A stretch of 64,000 nt of DNA, taken from the NCBI GenBank assembly GCA_943787985.1, contig CALSOO010000004.1, positions 1,054,001 to 1,118,000 on the forward strand, in the 5' to 3' direction. Positions 1 through 8,893 of the stretch are shown here, piece by piece. The translations under genes and the position numbers were made by a program. Positions within the stretch are counted from its first letter, which is position 1. Each line of letters begins with the position of its first letter. The stretch comes from an uncultured Paracoccaceae bacterium. GTDB taxonomy: Bacteria; Pseudomonadota; Alphaproteobacteria; Rhodobacterales; Rhodobacteraceae. Below the pieces are notes generated by a model. It saw nothing but the letters and a program-made list of their open reading frames with translations, was not told where the DNA came from and ran no database searches.

Positions 1-29
1 ACGACTTTTGGCGGATTTAGAACGGCTAT

Positions 30-512
30 GTGGTACCACAAGGCGATGGTCTGGAGCGGGTAAGTGCCATGTTGGCGCGCGCCTCAGAGGCTGAGATCGA
101 CCAGTTGCGCGGACTGTTGCGTGTCGGGATGCAACAGAATGTGCAGGTCACATTAAGCGGTGCGACGCATGCGGTCACCCAAGTGTACTGCAGTGCGATG
201 CCTGTGGCCTATAGTGATACGCCAAGTGCAGTATGGGAGAGGATCGCGCGCCTTGTGTTGGAAGGGGCCTATGAGGCGACGATGTTGGCAGCGTGTCACA
301 ATGCACAACGCACAGGGAACCGGGCTGTGTTTCTGACGTTGCTCGGGGGAGGTGCTTTTGGCAATCCGGATGCGTGGATCGCAGAGGCCGCGCTGCGCGC
401 CTTGAATGTGGTCAAAGACTACGGGTTGGAGGTCACATTTGTCAGCTACGGTGGCGACAACCCGACTGTTACAGGCCTGATCAGGCGGTGGGACGCACAG
501 TCGCGCCAATAG
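30..512 (+). CDS. Macro/PARG-like domain C-terminal fragment, probably 5'-truncated
   Basis: The product resembles the C-terminal half of macro-domain/poly(ADP-ribose) glycohydrolase-like proteins. The glycine-rich segment FLTLLGGGAFGN (residues 101-112), followed by an amphipathic helix and FVSYGG, is the typical ADP-ribose loop arrangement. Family members are usually clearly longer than these 160 residues. The earliest start is a GTG at 30, and an in-frame TAG lies just upstream at 18-20. So this is either a short gene from a non-ATG codon or the 3' part of a gene broken by a stop or frameshift near the window edge. Family assignment is from memory and moderately sure; the substrate is unknown. 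Confidence 0.55.
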   Translation: MVPQGDGLERVSAMLARASEAEIDQLRGLLRVGMQQNVQVTLSGATHAVTQVYCSAMPVAYSDTPSAVWERIARLVLEGAYEATMLAACHNAQRTGNRAVFLTLLGGGAFGNPDAWIAEAALRALNVVKDYGLEVTFVSYGGDNPTVTGLIRRWDAQSRQ

Positions 513-535
513 TCATGCCGATAGGCGCATGACGC

Positions 536-563
536 AAAAAGGCCCGCACATTGATGCAGGCCT
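536..563 (-). terminator. Rho-independent terminator for the DUF533 gene
   Basis: On the minus strand a GGCCTGCA / TGCGGGCC stem with a short loop is followed by a run of T (plus-strand AAAAA at 536-540). It lies about 25 bp past the stop of the leftward DUF533 gene. The flanking A and T runs would also let it work for the rightward macro-like gene. Confidence 0.7.
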
Positions 564-585
564 TTCCGTTTCAAGGGGCGTGATC

Positions 586-1463
586 TTAGGTGTAGAGTGT
601 CTGCACACCCAGTTGCGTGTGAATGTTGTTCATCGCTTGGGGGGCAAGGTTCAAGGCTTTGCCCAGTTGATCCAGATATTGCGCCTCGGCTTGGCTGTCG
701 AGATTGATGGCCATCAACGACACGGCATAGATTTGGGGCTCCATCCCTGTGGGGACTTGGGAGGCCAAACCTGCCACATCAACCGGCGCTTGCATTTCGG
801 CTTGCACGAATGCGGCTTCTTCGCCGTCGACTTCCTCGCCCAACTGGCCCAGCAGCTTTTCGCGCTCTGCATCATCAAGATTGCCATCGCTTTTGGCCGC
901 CTGGATCATGGCGCGCAGCATCAAGCCAGCCGCGACTTCCTGATCTGCCGTCGGCTCGATCTCGGGTTCCGGTGTTTGGGCAAAGGCGGAGTTCAGCACC
1001 TGGCCAAAACTTGCGTTGTTCTGGGCAGGGCGACTGGCAGCCGCGCCGCCAAGGCTGGCCAACAAGCCACCTGCACCCGCAGCACCGGCCAAACCCCCAA
1101 GCATGCCCTGAAGGCGCCACCTGCGCCGCCAGCACTGCCGCCGCCGAGGTTTTCAAGCAAACCGCCCAAGCCACCGGCCAGACCGCCAGAGGCACCCCCA
1201 CCTTGTGCGCCGCCAAGCAGACCGCCCAACATGTCCTGAAGGCCACCAGCACCCCCGGCAGCAGACGCGCCGCCACCTGTCAGGCTGCCCAGCATCCCTT
1301 GGAGGCCACCGCCAGCCGCGCCGCCACCTGTCAAACCGCCCAACAAGCCACCAAGGCCTGCGTTCTGGCTTTGCGCGCCACCGGAGTTTTTCATCATGGC
1401 GCCAGCGCCTTTTGCAATTGCGACGCCGACTGCGACTTTTGCGAGGGTTCTCATCAAGCTCAT
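586..1463 (-). pseudogene. DUF533 / TerB-like Gly-rich membrane-associated protein, frameshifted
   Basis: Two leftward reading frames make one protein. The N-terminal frame starts at ATG 1463 (MSLMRTLAKV, with AAGGA upstream) and encodes a hydrophobic start and a Gly-rich region with repeated GGLQ(G/D)MLG units. The C-terminal frame (to 586) continues with another LQGMLGGL unit and then an acidic helical domain like the YebE/TerB (DUF533) fold, with AAKSDGNLDDAERE as the TerB-like EF-hand-like segment. The frames meet near 1105-1118, where GGTGGCGCCTTCAGG stands in place of the GGTGGCCTTCAGG phase of the neighbouring repeats. A +2/-1 indel in repetitive DNA, or a sequencing error, explains it. 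Function of the family is unknown. Confidence 0.75.
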
Positions 1464-1602
1464 ACGTTCTGGTCCTTCAAAGTTGAGAATCGTTAACGCA
1501 GTCTTGCAGATATAGCGCGCCATTGCACTTGGGTGTGTTGTTTGGCGGTTTTTGGACGAGGGGCTGATTGACTCTGACCCGACCCTGCGCCCTTGTGCGG
1601 GG

Positions 1603-2478
1603 ATGGAACGCAAAACACATCTGGACCGGTTCGGCGCGATTGCGTTGACAGTGTTTGCCTTGAACCTCGCTCTCAATCAGGTGGTGGTCAAAGTCACCAA
1701 TGGCGGGTTCGAGCCGGTCTTTGCCGCGGGGTTGCGCTCTTTGGGGGCCGCTTTGGTGCTGACGCTTTGGATGGTGTTGCGTGGTGTGTCCTTGCGACTG
1801 CCGCGCGCCACGATGTGGGCGGGGGTGTTGTCGGGGACGCTTTTTGCCCTTGAGTTCACCAGCCTGTTCACAGCCCTTGATCTGTCGAGCGTCTCGCGGG
1901 TGTCCATTATTTTCTATTCCATGCCGGTATGGCTAGCTTTGGCAGCGCACGTCTTCCTGCCCAATGAGCGGTTGACCCGAATTTGCATCGCGGGGCTGGT
2001 GCTTGCAATGTGCGGGGTCACCCTTGCCATATTCGAGCGCGACCAAGGGCAGGTGAGTTGGCTGGGGGACGGGTTGGCCTTGTTATCAGCGATGTGTTGG
2101 GCGGCCATTGCTTTGAGCGTGCGTGTGACGCCGCTCGCCAAAGTGCCTCCAGCGCAGCAGTTGTACTGGCAGTTGATTATCTCGGCGCCCATCTTGTTGT
2201 TGATTGCCCCGTTGTTCGGGCCTTTGGTGCGCGATCTTGCGCCCATCCATCTTGCAGGGCTGACCTTTCAGATCATTGCCGTGGCGAGTTTGGGCTTTCT
2301 GGCATGGTTTTGGCTGATGTCGATCTATCCGGCCAACACAGTCGCGTCGTTCAGTTTTCTGTCGCCTGTCTTTGCGGTTCTGTTGGGGTGGTTGATACTG
2401 GATGAACAGATCGGGGTGCAGATCTGGGTCGCCTTGGCACTGGTTGCGGCAGGAATTGTCCTGATCAATCGCCGGTAG
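1603..2478 (+). CDS. EamA/DMT-family transporter
   Basis: A 291-residue integral membrane protein with about ten hydrophobic segments in two homologous halves, as in EamA (drug/metabolite transporter) exporters. Recognisable pieces are the first helix with NLALNQVVVK, the loop after helix 4 with SSVSRVSIIFYSMPVW, and the last helices with SFSFLSPVFAVLLGW and LILDEQIG. ATG 1603 (MERKTHLDRFG) is preferred over an upstream TTG at 1552 because homologues begin close to the first helix. Substrate cannot be told; such proteins export amino acids or metabolites. It stands alone, divergent from the DUF533 gene. Confidence 0.85.
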   Translation: MERKTHLDRFGAIALTVFALNLALNQVVVKVTNGGFEPVFAAGLRSLGAALVLTLWMVLRGVSLRLPRATMWAGVLSGTLFALEFTSLFTALDLSSVSRVSIIFYSMPVWLALAAHVFLPNERLTRICIAGLVLAMCGVTLAIFERDQGQVSWLGDGLALLSAMCWAAIALSVRVTPLAKVPPAQQLYWQLIISAPILLLIAPLFGPLVRDLAPIHLAGLTFQIIAVASLGFLAWFWLMSIYPANTVASFSFLSPVFAVLLGWLILDEQIGVQIWVALALVAAGIVLINRR

Positions 2479-2483
2479 GGGCG

Positions 2484-3890
2484 TTATGTCCCGCAAAAGG
2501 TGGCTGGTACGATTTGCTGTTGGGTTGGCGCGCGGTGCAAATCAGGGTCCGTGCTGGTGAAGGGCGTAGCGAGTGCTGTGTTCATCCGCTCGAACAAAGT
2601 ATGATCGCCAGCGACGGCCTGTTCTATCATGTCCTCTATACGGTGGTTGCGGGGGATGATCACAGGGTTGGCGTGTGCCATCACTTCTGTCGGGTCTTGT
2701 CCATCCAAACGGGTCCGCCATGTCGTTTCCCACGCATCAAAGGCGGCGCGGTCCGTGAAGTGGTCGCGCGCAGTGGGGGTACCAAGAGCCGCAAAGGTGT
2801 TGGTAAAGTCCGCACCGTCTTGTTGCATCAAGCTCAGAAGATCTTCGATCAGGGTCTGATCTGTAGGGGTAGGGGCAGACAAGCCGACTTTGGCCCCGAA
2901 CCGTGCCAACCATTGTTCTTCGATCTGTAGAGGCATGGCGTGAATTATTGCGGTGGCTTCCTCAATCGCGGCGTCCTTGTCATCCATCTGTTGAATAAGG
3001 GAAGTCGCAAGCTGTGCCATGTTCCACACAGCGATTTGTGGCTGGTTGCCGTAAGCATAGCGTGCAGAACGGTCGATAGAGCTGAACACGCGCGCATGGT
3101 CATAGGCGTCCATGAAGGCGCAGGGGCCGTAATCGATGGTTTCTCCGGAAATCGTGCAATTGTCGGTGTTCATAACCCCGTGAATGAAACCAAAGGACAT
3201 CCACGTCGGTATCAACGCCGCTTGGGCGGTACACACAGCTTGCAACAGGCCCAACGGGCCGTCTGCCTCGGGGGAGTGGCGTGCAATGGCGTAGTTGGTC
3301 AGGGTCTTGAGGTGGTCGATCTGCCCACGATGGGCAAAGACTTGAAAACTGCCAACACGCAGGTGGCTGGACGCGACACGGGTCAGAACCGCGCCCGGCA
3401 TTGCGCCTGTTTCACGGTAGACCGGTTCCCCTGTCAGCACTGCAGCCAAGGCACGCGTCGTCGGGACGCCCAAAGCATGCATTGCCTCGGAGACCACGTA
3501 CTCGCGCAAGACAGGCCCAAGCCACGCACGCCCGTCTCCCATGCGGCTGTAGGGGGTAGGGCCGGACCCTTTGAGCTGGATATCGCGGCGCTGCCCGCTT
3601 TGATCGATGACCTCGCCCAGCAGGATTGCACGCCCGTCGCCGAGTTGTGGATTGAAACTGCCAAACTGGTGGCCGGCATAAAGCTGGGCCAAGGGGGTGG
3701 CGCCTTCGGGAATAAGGTTGCCACCAAAGATGTCCGCGACCTCAGTCAGATCATCGTGCGCCACGCCAAGAAGGGCGGCAAGATCTGTGTTGAACGCAAA
3801 CACTGAAGGCGCGCTCACAGGGGTCGGGGGAACAGAGGTGGAAAAGCCTTCGGGGAGGGCGGCGTATGTGTTGTCAAAAGGGATTGGCAT
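2484..3890 (-). CDS. selO: Protein adenylyltransferase SelO (YdiU)
   Basis: SelO is a pseudokinase-fold enzyme that transfers AMP from ATP to protein hydroxyl groups and has been linked to redox stress. At 468 residues this is normal length. Diagnostic stretches are YAGHQFGSFNPQLGDGRA (residues ~70-87), LKGSGPTPYSRMGDGRAWLG, the SEAMHALGVPTTRAL helix, and HGVMNTDNCTISGETIDYGP, which carries the active-site Asn/Asp residues. A GAGG ribosome site precedes ATG 3890. It lies 9 bp after the GNAT gene stop, so it is probably the last gene of the leftward operon that begins with the nucleoside hydrolase. Confidence 0.95.
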   Translation of the reverse strand: MPIPFDNTYAALPEGFSTSVPPTPVSAPSVFAFNTDLAALLGVAHDDLTEVADIFGGNLIPEGATPLAQLYAGHQFGSFNPQLGDGRAILLGEVIDQSGQRRDIQLKGSGPTPYSRMGDGRAWLGPVLREYVVSEAMHALGVPTTRALAAVLTGEPVYRETGAMPGAVLTRVASSHLRVGSFQVFAHRGQIDHLKTLTNYAIARHSPEADGPLGLLQAVCTAQAALIPTWMSFGFIHGVMNTDNCTISGETIDYGPCAFMDAYDHARVFSSIDRSARYAYGNQPQIAVWNMAQLATSLIQQMDDKDAAIEEATAIIHAMPLQIEEQWLARFGAKVGLSAPTPTDQTLIEDLLSLMQQDGADFTNTFAALGTPTARDHFTDRAAFDAWETTWRTRLDGQDPTEVMAHANPVIIPRNHRIEDMIEQAVAGDHTLFERMNTALATPFTSTDPDLHRAPTQQQIVPATFCGT

Positions 3891-3899
3891 AGGGGAACC

Positions 3900-4349
3900 T
3901 CAGAAGCGGCGGGTCATCAACTGGTAGCCATCACGCAAAGCAAACCCTGCGCGGGCATAAAGGCGCTGGGCGACCTCATTGTCACGGGCAACCTCAAGAT
4001 GCAGAGCCTTGAGGCCAGCACCCGCCAAAGCACGCGGCAAGCTGAGCAAGGTTTCCGAAGCGACACCACGTTTGCGCACGCCGGGGCGCACGTATAATTC
4101 ATCCACAAACCCGTCAAGGCCGCCAAACTCCAGCGACCACCCGAAGGTGATCACAATATAACCGATAGGGGCACGGGCAGGGCCCATAAGGTAGACAACG
4201 CCGTGTGGTATGCCTTCAAGAAGGGGGATCAGTCCCGCACGGCGCGCCTCGTCAGTTTGCGTGATGCCTGCTTCTTCGTGAAACGCAGTGACCAATGCCA
4301 TCAGCTTTTCCAGATGTTCAGTTGTCGCAAGGGTCAGGGCCGCGCTCAT
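3900..4349 (-). CDS. GNAT-family N-acetyltransferase
   Basis: A 149-residue acetyl-CoA-dependent acetyltransferase of the GNAT fold. The acetyl-CoA loop is seen as VDELYVRPGVRKRGVA (Q/R-x-x-G-x-G/A type), followed by the conserved LHLEVARDNEVAQRLYARAGF strand-helix that ends most GNAT domains. The ATG at 4349 overlaps the GrpB stop in an ATGA, so translation is probably coupled. The substrate is unknown. Confidence 0.88.
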   Translation of the reverse strand: MSAALTLATTEHLEKLMALVTAFHEEAGITQTDEARRAGLIPLLEGIPHGVVYLMGPARAPIGYIVITFGWSLEFGGLDGFVDELYVRPGVRKRGVASETLLSLPRALAGAGLKALHLEVARDNEVAQRLYARAGFALRDGYQLMTRRF

Positions 4350-4858
4350 GAATAGCTCTCCAGTGCTTTGGCCTCGGCCTTTTTGATCCACGCGGACTTG
4401 CAAGCGCCGTACGCGTGCAGATCACCCGGATGTAATGCAGCGCAGCGGGCTTTTTCGCGCGTATAGGCCGCGCGTAACAGTCCATTGTCGCGCAGGGCAT
4501 CGCGCAAAGCGAGGTGGCGTGCAATGTCTTTGTGATCCAGTGGGTAGCAATGCGCCTGAATGCGCCGATCCCCCGTTAGCGGATCGTCCAGACGGGCGTA
4601 GTGGCGCTCCTCGAGGCCAAACGCCCCGAGCCATTCAAATCCCAAGGCCTCAACGGCGTCTTGGGCGTTTGCGGCGGCTTCAAAGCTCTCGAAGACGGGC
4701 AAGAGGTCGATCACAGGCTTGGCAGGCAATCCCGCAACCGACGTCGAGCCGATGTGATGCACGTCGAGCAAACCTTGAACACCGCCATCGCGCCAGCGCT
4801 GGGCTTCGGCCTGCGCATGATTGGGCCAATCCGGATCAGGGGCGACCAATATGCTCAC
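4346..4858 (-). CDS. GrpB family protein (nucleotidyltransferase-fold)
   Basis: A 170-residue GrpB/UPF0157 protein. These have a nucleotidyltransferase fold of unclear substrate; some are domains of dephospho-CoA kinase. Seen here are HHIGSTSVAGLPAKPVIDLLPV (the GS motif followed by a metal-binding Asp), GFEWLGAFGLEERHY and YPLDHKDIARHLALRDALR. The first four bases overlap the end of the nucleoside hydrolase gene and its end overlaps the GNAT start, so the three form one operon. Confidence 0.85.
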   Translation of the reverse strand: MSILVAPDPDWPNHAQAEAQRWRDGGVQGLLDVHHIGSTSVAGLPAKPVIDLLPVFESFEAAANAQDAVEALGFEWLGAFGLEERHYARLDDPLTGDRRIQAHCYPLDHKDIARHLALRDALRDNGLLRAAYTREKARCAALHPGDLHAYGACKSAWIKKAEAKALESYS

Positions 4859-5796
4859 AATCTGGCCAAACGCTCTGTCAGCAAATCAAAGAAAGCCTCC
4901 GCGTCCAGATCACCAATAAAGGTCGCGTTGGGGGCGCGGTCGGTCACGCGCCACCAGTCCGCAACAGTCATGCCCATGGTCAGTTCGGAACCGGTTTCAA
5001 TCTCGACGTTGATAAAACGGCCTGTGAATATGTAGGGGCTGATTAGATAGGCCAGGACACAAGGGTCGTGCAACGGAGCAGCCGTGGCACCATATTTCTC
5101 TTTGTCGAAACGCTCGAAGAAATCGGTCATGTCCGCAACGGCGGCGCCAACAGGGTTCCCGAGATCTCGGAAGGCATCGTTTCGCGGGGCCGTGACCAGC
5201 GCTTTGTGGGTGACATCCAAAGGCAGCACCACAATGTCGATGCCACTCTTGAACACGACATCAGCGGCCTCGGGGTCAACATAAATGTTGAATTCTGCGG
5301 CGGGGGTGATGTTGCCGACTTCGAAATATGCGCCCCCCATCAGAATAATCTGCTGCACGCGCTGGGCGATGTCCGGCGCGCGTTGCAAAGCGGTGGCGAG
5401 ATTGGTCAGTGGACCCAATGCACACAGCGTGACCGTGCCTGCTTCATGGGTGCGAAGGGTTTCGATGATGAAATCCACACCGTGCATATCTTGTAGCGGC
5501 ATCACCGGATCAGGCAAGTCGGGGCCATCCAGTCCTGATTTTCCGTGCACGTGCTCGGCGGTGACCAAAGGGCGGCCAAGCGGGTGGTCGCATCCGGCAA
5601 AGACACGAATGTCAGGGCGGCCTGCCAACTCGCACACGATGCGGGCGTTCTTTTGGGTCAAGTCCAAGGGAACATTCCCTGCAACGGCCGTTATGCCAAG
5701 TACGTCCACGTCCTCGGGGCTGCCCAAAGCCAACAAAATGGCAACGGCGTCGTCCTGGCCTGGATCGGTGTCTATGATAATCTTGCGAGGGGACAT
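4855..5796 (-). CDS. Inosine-uridine preferring nucleoside hydrolase
   Basis: Hydrolyses ribonucleosides to base and ribose in purine/pyrimidine salvage. The N-terminal IIIDTDPGQDDAVAILLAL is the calcium-binding DTDPGxDD signature, and LCALGPLTNLATAL plus ILMGGAYFEVGNITPAAEFN are the other conserved blocks of the family; length 313 residues is usual. ATG 5796 has AGGA 8 bp upstream, better than the in-frame TTG two codons earlier. It is the first gene of the operon with GrpB, GNAT and selO. Exact base preference cannot be read from sequence. Confidence 0.92.
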   Translation of the reverse strand: MSPRKIIIDTDPGQDDAVAILLALGSPEDVDVLGITAVAGNVPLDLTQKNARIVCELAGRPDIRVFAGCDHPLGRPLVTAEHVHGKSGLDGPDLPDPVMPLQDMHGVDFIIETLRTHEAGTVTLCALGPLTNLATALQRAPDIAQRVQQIILMGGAYFEVGNITPAAEFNIYVDPEAADVVFKSGIDIVVLPLDVTHKALVTAPRNDAFRDLGNPVGAAVADMTDFFERFDKEKYGATAAPLHDPCVLAYLISPYIFTGRFINVEIETGSELTMGMTVADWWRVTDRAPNATFIGDLDAEAFFDLLTERLARL

Positions 5797-5932
5797 GTTC
5801 AATCCTGTTGGTGGTTCGGCAGAACAGTCGCAAGTACCCGAACAGAAGTCCAGTCAACCTGCCTTTAAAACAGCATAGTCTTGCTTTGGAAAAAACCGAT
5901 ACGTGATGCATAATCCGTGGCAAAGGAAACAC

Positions 5933-6841
5933 ATGATGTCTGTAAAGAGCGCTATGGCGTGTCAAAAAAAGTACTTCATCCATGCAGGAGGACACCGGAC
6001 CGGTTCGTCTTCTGTGCAAATGTGTTTGCATCAAAATCGGGCACGGATCACACAGGCCGGATTTGATGCGGCCTATCCTGGCCGCGATGACATCCCCTCT
6101 GGTGAGTTGGGGTTGCGCTTGCCCAGCCCACGCCACGGGGAAACGTTGAACGAACGCTTTAGCAAGCGCGTGGCAGAGGCCACCACCAGTCTGGGCCCCG
6201 ATCCAAACCGCCCTTTGATCCTGTCAGAGGAAAACATCCCAGGGCTTATGCTGCATTTCTTTAACGGAGAATTCTATCCCTCTGCAGAGGCGCGGATGAG
6301 AGCGCTGGCAGAAGGGTTGAACGGACGTCTCAAACGGGTGCTTTTGATTGTGCGCTCGTACGAGGAACTCTACATTTCGGCGCACCGTAAGCGCGCCGAG
6401 GACAATTACGTGATGCATTTTGATGAAATGCGCCCCGCCTTGATGAGCATGAACCGTGGCTGGCCCGCCTTGGTGCGCGCCATGCGCGACGTTCTGCAAG
6501 CTGAGGAAACAGTTGTTGTGGCTATGTCTGCACGCGGAGACAATCGCAATGTCTTGCGGCATCTGGTGCCTGAACTTGAGGATAATAAGCTGGTTGAGCC
6601 GCAAGCGGTGTTGAATGTCAGTGCCACAGATGCCGCACTGGAAGTTCTGCGCGCACGCTATAAAGCCGGGGAAAAACTGGAGCGTCCGGAGTGGCAACAA
6701 GTTATCTTGGAGCACGCCGATGAAACAGAACACCGCGGCTTTGCCGAGTTTTCAGCCGCGGAAAGCAAGCAACTGACGGACCTGTACAACCGCGATCTGG
6801 TGCGCTTGAGCCGTATCAAACGGATCACGTTTTTCCGCTAG
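5933..6841 (+). CDS. Sulfotransferase-like P-loop protein
   Basis: A 302-residue protein with an N-terminal nucleotide-binding loop, FIHAGGHRTGSSSVQMCLHQ, that fits the 5'-phosphosulfate loop of PAPS-dependent sulfotransferases. VLLIVRSYEELYISAHRKRAED resembles the 3'-phosphate-binding segment with R and S. The rest is not recognisable. Start at ATG 5933 is chosen because of AAGGA six bases upstream; GTG 5903 is also in frame. The gene ends inside the convergent mazG tail (17-bp overlap). Roseobacters often carry such proteins, possibly for polysaccharide modification; this last point is inference. Confidence 0.7.
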   Translation: MMSVKSAMACQKKYFIHAGGHRTGSSSVQMCLHQNRARITQAGFDAAYPGRDDIPSGELGLRLPSPRHGETLNERFSKRVAEATTSLGPDPNRPLILSEENIPGLMLHFFNGEFYPSAEARMRALAEGLNGRLKRVLLIVRSYEELYISAHRKRAEDNYVMHFDEMRPALMSMNRGWPALVRAMRDVLQAEETVVVAMSARGDNRNVLRHLVPELEDNKLVEPQAVLNVSATDAALEVLRARYKAGEKLERPEWQQVILEHADETEHRGFAEFSAAESKQLTDLYNRDLVRLSRIKRITFFR

Positions 6842-7658
6842 ATTTAGCGGCTTTCTCGGCCAGTTTGACCGCATCCCACAATGCATCCATTTCTGCTAGA
6901 TCACTCTCGGACGGTGTTTTCCCGCGCGCTTTCAATGCCGCTTCGACCCCTTCAAAACGGCGGGTGAATTTTGCGTTGGCAGCGCGCAATGCACTTTCCG
7001 GTTCAATGTCGAGGTGACGGGCCAGGTTGGCCATCACAAACATAAGGTCGCCAAATTCTTCGGTTATTTCGTCTTGTGTCAGAGTATCGCGGGCCGCAAC
7101 GAGTTCTGCGGCCTCTTCCTGAATCTTGTCGATGACTTGATCGGTGGAGGGCCAGTCAAACCCGACGCGTGCCGCACGGTTTTGCAGCTTTACCGCGCGC
7201 AACAACGCGGGCAGGCCAACAGCGACCCCGTCCAGCGTACCTTTTTGCGCTTTGCCTGCGCGCTCTGCCGCTTTGATCGCCTCCCAGTCGCGGGTCTGTT
7301 GTTCTGCCGACTTGTCACGCGATTCGTCGCCGAACACATGCGGGTGACGCGCCACCATCTTGTCCGAAATGCTGCGCACAACGGATTGAAAGCTGAAATG
7401 CCCCAATTCTTCGCCTATCGCGGTGTGATAGACGGATTGAAGCAGGAGATCGCCCAATTCGCCCTCCAGTTCAGACCAGTCCTGACGCGCGATGGCATCG
7501 GCGACCTCATAGGCTTCCTCGATGGTGTAGGGCGCGATAGTGTCAAATGTCTGCTCGATATCCCAAGGACAGCCCGTTTCGGGATCACGCAAACGGCGCA
7601 TGATCTCTAAAAGCCGCTCTATCCCTGCCTGAGTGTCGTGGATCAACGCATCGCCCAT
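6825..7658 (-). CDS. mazG: Nucleoside triphosphate pyrophosphohydrolase MazG
   Basis: Cleaves (d)NTPs to NMP and pyrophosphate, a house-cleaning role. The 277 residues hold two MazG domains, each with the metal-binding ExxE...D pattern: EEAYEVADAI with ELGDLLLQ in the first half, and EEAAELVAA with EFGDLMFV in the second. GCPWDIEQTFDTIAPYTIEEA is the classic N-terminal signature. The start is ATG 7658; the open frame extends far upstream but that stretch lies antisense to the amidohydrolase gene and is not coding. Confidence 0.95.
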   Translation of the reverse strand: MGDALIHDTQAGIERLLEIMRRLRDPETGCPWDIEQTFDTIAPYTIEEAYEVADAIARQDWSELEGELGDLLLQSVYHTAIGEELGHFSFQSVVRSISDKMVARHPHVFGDESRDKSAEQQTRDWEAIKAAERAGKAQKGTLDGVAVGLPALLRAVKLQNRAARVGFDWPSTDQVIDKIQEEAAELVAARDTLTQDEITEEFGDLMFVMANLARHLDIEPESALRAANAKFTRRFEGVEAALKARGKTPSESDLAEMDALWDAVKLAEKAAKSSGKT

Positions 7659-7721
7659 TGCAGCCCCCTTCGCTTCCGTGTTGGATGCACCAAAGCGTAT
7701 TCCGCACAAAGGAGTCCACCC

Positions 7722-8888
7722 ATGGCAATCGTTAATCGCATCGCAGGTTTCGCGGAAGAGATGACGCAGTGGCGCCGTCACCTGCACACGATCCCTGAAT
7801 TGGGGCGCGAATGTCATAAGACGGCGGCTTTTGTTGCGCAAAAGCTGCGCGAGTTCGGGGTAGATGAAATCCATGAGGGCTTCGCGACAACAGGACTTGT
7901 GGCTATTATAAATGGCAAAGGTGACGGGCCCACAATCGGGTTGCGCGCTGACATGGATGGTTTGCCGATTGAGGAAGCCACCGGGGTCGCATACGCATCG
8001 ACCCACGCGGGCCGGATGCATGCGTGCGGGCATGATGGTCACACCACAATGTTGCTGGGGGCCGCCAAATACCTGAGTGAGACGCGCAATTTCTCGGGGC
8101 GCGTGGCCCTTATTTTTCAACCTGACGAAGAAGCGACAGGGGGCGCTGAAGAGATGGTGAAAGAGGGGATCATGGACACCTTCAATATCGCGCAGGTTTA
8201 TGGTATTCACAACGCGCCGGATCACCAAGCGGGCGCGTTTTTCACGGCCGTTGGCCCGTTGATGGCCGCGGCGGATACCTTTCATATCACTTTGACGGGG
8301 GAAGGCGGACACGCAGCGCACCCGCAAGATTCAATAGACCCTGTGGTGGCAGCCTGCTCCATCGGGCAGGCGATCCAGACCATCAGCAGCCGGAATGTTG
8401 ACGCCTTTCAGCAGTTGGTGGTGTCTTTGACCCAGATCCACACAGGGGCTGCTGAAAACGTCATCCCTGAAACGGCCTATATGAACGGCACGGTGCGCAC
8501 GTTCGACGCAGATGTGCGCGACATGGCAGAGCGGCGTTTGCGACAGATCGTGGAGGGGCAGGCGGCCAGCTTTAATTGCACCGTCGCGTTCGCGTACGAG
8601 CGGGGCTACCCACCCACGGTCAATTCCGAAGAAGGTGTCACGATTGCCACCAAAGCAGCGCGCGATGTGGCCGGTGCGGATGCGGTTGTGGACACGATAG
8701 ACCCTGTGATGGGGGCGGAGGATTTCGCCTATATGCTTGAAGCACGCCCGGGGGCATATTTGTTCATGGGGCAGGGTCCCAGTGCGTCGCTGCATCACCC
8801 GAAGTATAATTTCAACGATGAAGTCGCTCCGGTTGGCGCGTCCTTTTTTGCGCGTCTTGTCGAGACGACGCAACCTGTAGCAGGGTAG
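7722..8888 (+). CDS. M20D-family amidohydrolase (hippurate hydrolase-like)
   Basis: A 388-residue zinc-dependent amidohydrolase of the M20D/carboxypeptidase Ss1 group. Metal and catalytic motifs are GLRADMDGLPI, HACGHDGHTTMLLGAA, and PDEEATGGAEEMVKEG; GGHAAHPQDSIDPV marks the dimerisation domain. An AAAGGAG site precedes ATG 7722. Two agmatinase-family genes follow at 5 bp spacing and by overlap, so the three form an operon. That context suggests work on N-acyl or guanidino compounds, but the substrate is not provable here. Confidence 0.9.
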   Translation: MAIVNRIAGFAEEMTQWRRHLHTIPELGRECHKTAAFVAQKLREFGVDEIHEGFATTGLVAIINGKGDGPTIGLRADMDGLPIEEATGVAYASTHAGRMHACGHDGHTTMLLGAAKYLSETRNFSGRVALIFQPDEEATGGAEEMVKEGIMDTFNIAQVYGIHNAPDHQAGAFFTAVGPLMAAADTFHITLTGEGGHAAHPQDSIDPVVAACSIGQAIQTISSRNVDAFQQLVVSLTQIHTGAAENVIPETAYMNGTVRTFDADVRDMAERRLRQIVEGQAASFNCTVAFAYERGYPPTVNSEEGVTIATKAARDVAGADAVVDTIDPVMGAEDFAYMLEARPGAYLFMGQGPSASLHHPKYNFNDEVAPVGASFFARLVETTQPVAG

Positions 8889-8893
8889 GGAAT

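Noticed and set aside
2940..3806. 288-codon rightward frame within selO
   Set aside because: Antisense shadow of selO.
7659..8327. Upstream extension of the mazG frame
   Set aside because: The extra ~220 codons lie antisense to the amidohydrolase and precede the conserved MazG start.
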